A stretch of DNA of 7,227 nucleotides, from positions 1-7,227 of the forward strand of contig DAOVVQ010000198.1 of assembly GCA_030637065.1 (NCBI GenBank), in the 5' to 3' direction. The position numbers were made by a program, and so were the translations under genes. Below, in pieces: positions 4,972-7,227 of this stretch. The notes under the pieces were generated by a model, which ran no database searches, was not told where the DNA came from, and saw only the letters and a list, made by a program, of their open reading frames with translations. The DNA comes from Planctomycetota bacterium (GTDB lineage: Bacteria; Planctomycetota; Phycisphaerae; Sedimentisphaerales; Anaerohalosphaeraceae). Numbering within the stretch: position 1 is the first letter of the stretch; the number at the start of each line of letters is the position of its first letter.

Positions 4972-7167
4972 ATGAAAGATAATAGCAAGAAGGTGTTCTG
5001 GAGGGTGTTCGAGTATGTCTGGCCCCAGTGGCCGCGGCTCATTGTCGTTTTTGTGACGGCTATCATGGGTGCGATCCTGTTTACGCTCAGTTTCATGACC
5101 ATCGGTCCGCTTTTGAAGGTGATGATGGGCGAAGAGGGTCTTCACGGCTGGGTGGACAGAAAGACGTGCGATTATAAATACGGTTTGGATTTTTATGTGC
5201 CGGATGTCTCGGATTTTTCCGCTGAGGCCGAGCACAACATTGCCTATTACCTTCGCGTTACGGTTGTCGAGGAAGGCGGCCCTGCGGAGGCGGCGGGTAT
5301 CAAGGCGCATGACCAGATCATCGGTGCGGGAGAGGTTTTGGTTGGCGGCGGTACTGAGCGTGTTACCGCGGCAAGACTTCTGGAAGAATTGGCGTTTCAG
5401 GCTGCTGAGAGCAGTATAGTCGTGCAGATTCGGCGTTTTGACGAAAGCGATGGCGAATTGATCGTCGAAGAGGCGAATCTGGAGGGCATTGACGAAATAG
5501 ATGTTGTCGGTAATGTTCGATTGACGTTGATGGATCGCGCGCAACAGGCTATCAGCTTCATGCCCCGTGGCGCCGACAAGGCCAATCGTCAGCGGGCTGT
5601 GGTTTTTATCATCGTCGTAATGATCGGCGTGACCATTGTTCGCTGTTCGGCGACGTTCTGCCAGAAATATATGGGCGAAAAAGTGGTGCAGGTTGCCATT
5701 GCCGGGCTGCGGGAGGATTTCTTTGCACATGTGATGGTTATGCCGGTCGGATTTTTCTCCACCGAAGGGACAAGCGATACGACCAGCCGACTCCTCGGCG
5801 ATACCTCTTCGGCTGGGAGAGGCATTAAGATACTGTTGGGTAAGGCTCTCCGCGAGCCGCTCAAGGCGATCGGGACGCTTACCGGTGCTATGCTGATAAG
5901 CGTTAAGCTGACGTTGATATTTTTGTGCTGCGCTCCGCCGACGATAGTGCTGCTGGGGCTTTTAGGCAAGAAGATCAAGAAGGCCAGCAAACGTTCGTTA
6001 ATGAGCAGTGCGCTGATGCTTGGCAAGGTTCAGGGGGCGATCAATGCCTTGCGGGTGGTAAAGGTTTATAATCGTCAGGAGCATGAGACCTCTTCGTACA
6101 GGGCGATCAATCGTCAGTATTTGCGGCGGGTTCTTCGCGTTGCCAAGGTCCAGGCGGGGACCGGGCCGCTGATGGATGTTCTTGCAAGCGTGGCGATGTC
6201 GGCGGCTTTGCTGGTCGGGGTGCGGTGGATTTTCGGTGCCAGCCAGGAAATACAGCCGAGTAGCTTTTTTCTGCTGCTTGTCCTTCTCGGGACCACGGCG
6301 GAGTCGATCCGAAAGGCCAGCGACGTCTGGAACAAGATCCAGGAGGCCAATGCCGCGGCGGAAAGGGTGTATGAGGTGATCGATGCCGCTGTCGAGAGCG
6401 AGGATCCGGATGCCGCCGGGCTTGCCCCTCTTGAGAACGAACTTCGGTTCGAGGATATTGTTTTCAGCTATCCCGGAAGCGATGCGGTGATGCTCAAGGG
6501 TGTTAACCTGACGGTGAAGTCCGGACAGACTATTGCCGTCGTCGGGCCCAACGGTTCCGGCAAGACCACGCTGATCAACCTTATACCCAGATTTTATGAC
6601 GCGGACAGCGGCGGTATTTTTATCGACGGTCATGACATACGGCGGGCGACGTTAAAGAGTCTGCGGTCGCAGATCAGCATGGTGACGCAGAATGTGGTTA
6701 CGTTTAACGATACGATCGCCGCGAATATCGGTTACGGTAAACCCGATGCGACGCGGGAAGAGATAATCGATGCCGCCAAACGGTCCTTTGCGCATGAGTT
6801 TATTGTGCCTCTGCCGGACGGTTACGACTCTTTGATCGGCGAGCAGGGCTCCGGGTTCAGCGGCGGCCAGCTTCAGCGGATCGTGATCGCAAGGGCGATA
6901 TTGAAGGACCCGTCCATTCTGATATTTGACGAGGCGATGAGCCAGGTCGACGCCGACAGCGAGGCGAAGATCCACGATGCCCTGTCCGGGTTGATGCAGG
7001 ACCGGACCTGCTTTATAATTGCGCATCGGTTCAGCACGGTGATCTCCGCTGACACGATAGTCGTTATGGACGAGGGTCAGATCCAGGCCCAGGGTACTCA
7101 CGCCGAGTTGGTCAAGACGTGCTCTCTGTATCAAAGTCTGTATGAGACGCAATTGATAACTTCATAG
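4972..7167 (+). CDS. MsbA-like ABC exporter with a PDZ-like domain in the first periplasmic loop
   Basis: An inner-membrane half-transporter of 731 residues, a membrane domain fused to an ATPase, expected to act as a homodimer. Membrane segments lie near 22-48, 208-228, 292-312, 313-333, 400-421 and 429-445. The ATPase has Walker A GPNGSGKT (525-532), Q-loop Gln573, signature FSGGQ (629-633), Walker B ILIFDE (649-654), D-loop SQVD (657-660) and H-loop His685, all intact. MsbA-type proteins are about 580 residues; the excess is a roughly 155-residue insert between segments 1 and 2, outside the cytoplasm by family topology. Its middle (about 92-157) is PDZ-like: LRVTVVEEGGPAEAAGI, DQIIGAGEVLVGG, an LLEEL helix and a final SIVVQIRR strand. 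ATG 4972 is chosen for GGAGAG eight bases upstream; in-frame TTG 4942 and ATG 4954 lack such a site. The gene ends in tandem TAG TAA. The substrate is unproven; the family and the neighbouring rhamnose genes favour a lipid A-like or other glycolipid. Confidence 0.9.
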   Translation: MKDNSKKVFWRVFEYVWPQWPRLIVVFVTAIMGAILFTLSFMTIGPLLKVMMGEEGLHGWVDRKTCDYKYGLDFYVPDVSDFSAEAEHNIAYYLRVTVVEEGGPAEAAGIKAHDQIIGAGEVLVGGGTERVTAARLLEELAFQAAESSIVVQIRRFDESDGELIVEEANLEGIDEIDVVGNVRLTLMDRAQQAISFMPRGADKANRQRAVVFIIVVMIGVTIVRCSATFCQKYMGEKVVQVAIAGLREDFFAHVMVMPVGFFSTEGTSDTTSRLLGDTSSAGRGIKILLGKALREPLKAIGTLTGAMLISVKLTLIFLCCAPPTIVLLGLLGKKIKKASKRSLMSSALMLGKVQGAINALRVVKVYNRQEHETSSYRAINRQYLRRVLRVAKVQAGTGPLMDVLASVAMSAALLVGVRWIFGASQEIQPSSFFLLLVLLGTTAESIRKASDVWNKIQEANAAAERVYEVIDAAVESEDPDAAGLAPLENELRFEDIVFSYPGSDAVMLKGVNLTVKSGQTIAVVGPNGSGKTTLINLIPRFYDADSGGIFIDGHDIRRATLKSLRSQISMVTQNVVTFNDTIAANIGYGKPDATREEIIDAAKRSFAHEFIVPLPDGYDSLIGEQGSGFSGGQLQRIVIARAILKDPSILIFDEAMSQVDADSEAKIHDALSGLMQDRTCFIIAHRFSTVISADTIVVMDEGQIQAQGTHAELVKTCSLYQSLYETQLITS

Positions 7168-7189
7168 TAATGGTTTTGGGGTAAAGACC

Positions 7190-7227
7190 GTGCCGGCAGG
7201 TTCTAAAAAAGACAGGATTACCGTAGC
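7190..7227 (+). CDS. Probable start of the next gene, cut by window edge
   Basis: A GTG at 7190 follows GGGG (7178-7181) at eight bases and opens a frame reading VPAGSKKDRITVA to the right edge. It lies 22 bases after the exporter stop, so it would be co-transcribed. Twelve codons are too few to name a family. Confidence 0.4.
   Translation, partial: MPAGSKKDRITV

Noticed and set aside
4759..5730. 323-codon minus-strand open frame (and 251- and 262-codon ones opposite rfbD and rfbB)
   Set aside because: Shadows of rfbB, rfbD and the exporter; the plus-strand genes have full conserved motifs, ribosome sites and proper lengths.
1..7227. CRISPR array, transposase gene, attachment site or defence system
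   Set aside because: No spaced direct-repeat array, no transposase or integrase motifs and no repeat of the tRNA 3' end were seen.

Overview
The window looks like a chromosomal segment of a Gram-negative-type environmental bacterium. The genes present are a secreted subtilase, a tRNA, dTDP-L-rhamnose sugar-nucleotide genes and an MsbA-like lipid/glycolipid exporter. The style of the proteins (exporter with a large periplasmic insert, SQVD D-loop) and a RRSLGEGG-type intergenic repeat suggest Planctomycetota, perhaps a Phycisphaerae-like lineage. That assignment is a recollection-based guess, not shown by the sequence.

Layout. Bases 1-1192 (minus strand) hold the N-terminal 397 codons of a secreted S8 (subtilisin-type) serine peptidase that runs off the left edge; its signal peptide and the complete Asp/His/Asn/Ser catalytic set are visible. 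It has its own candidate promoter and a 5' leader with a hairpin. Bases 1477-1550 (minus strand) are a tRNA-Cys(GCA) with a near-consensus promoter, followed by a weak terminator-like hairpin. Bases 1551-1968 are a divergent intergenic region: the tRNA promoter, a roughly 90-base imperfect palindrome that looks like a dispersed repeat, and a strong sigma70-type promoter reading right into the sugar genes.

Bases 1969-4786 (plus strand) are a compact operon: glucose-1-phosphate thymidylyltransferase (rfbA), dTDP-4-dehydrorhamnose reductase (rfbD) and dTDP-glucose 4,6-dehydratase (rfbB). A possible 26-codon ORF exactly bridges rfbA and rfbD, and rfbD and rfbB overlap as ATGA. The 3,5-epimerase gene (rfbC/rmlC) needed to complete dTDP-L-rhamnose synthesis is not in the window. 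After 185 bases holding two hairpins, a pair of 8-base direct repeats and a candidate promoter comes a 731-residue ABC exporter (4972-7167). A PDZ-like domain sits in its first periplasmic loop. A further plus-strand gene probably starts at 7190 and leaves the window.

Together the plus-strand genes suggest cell-surface glycoconjugate assembly: activated rhamnose-type sugar made in the cytoplasm, next to an exporter of the lipid-flippase family. The most unusual item is the exporter with the periplasmic PDZ domain. The plus strand is rich in G and T even across the minus-strand protease gene, which suggests a replication-linked strand bias.
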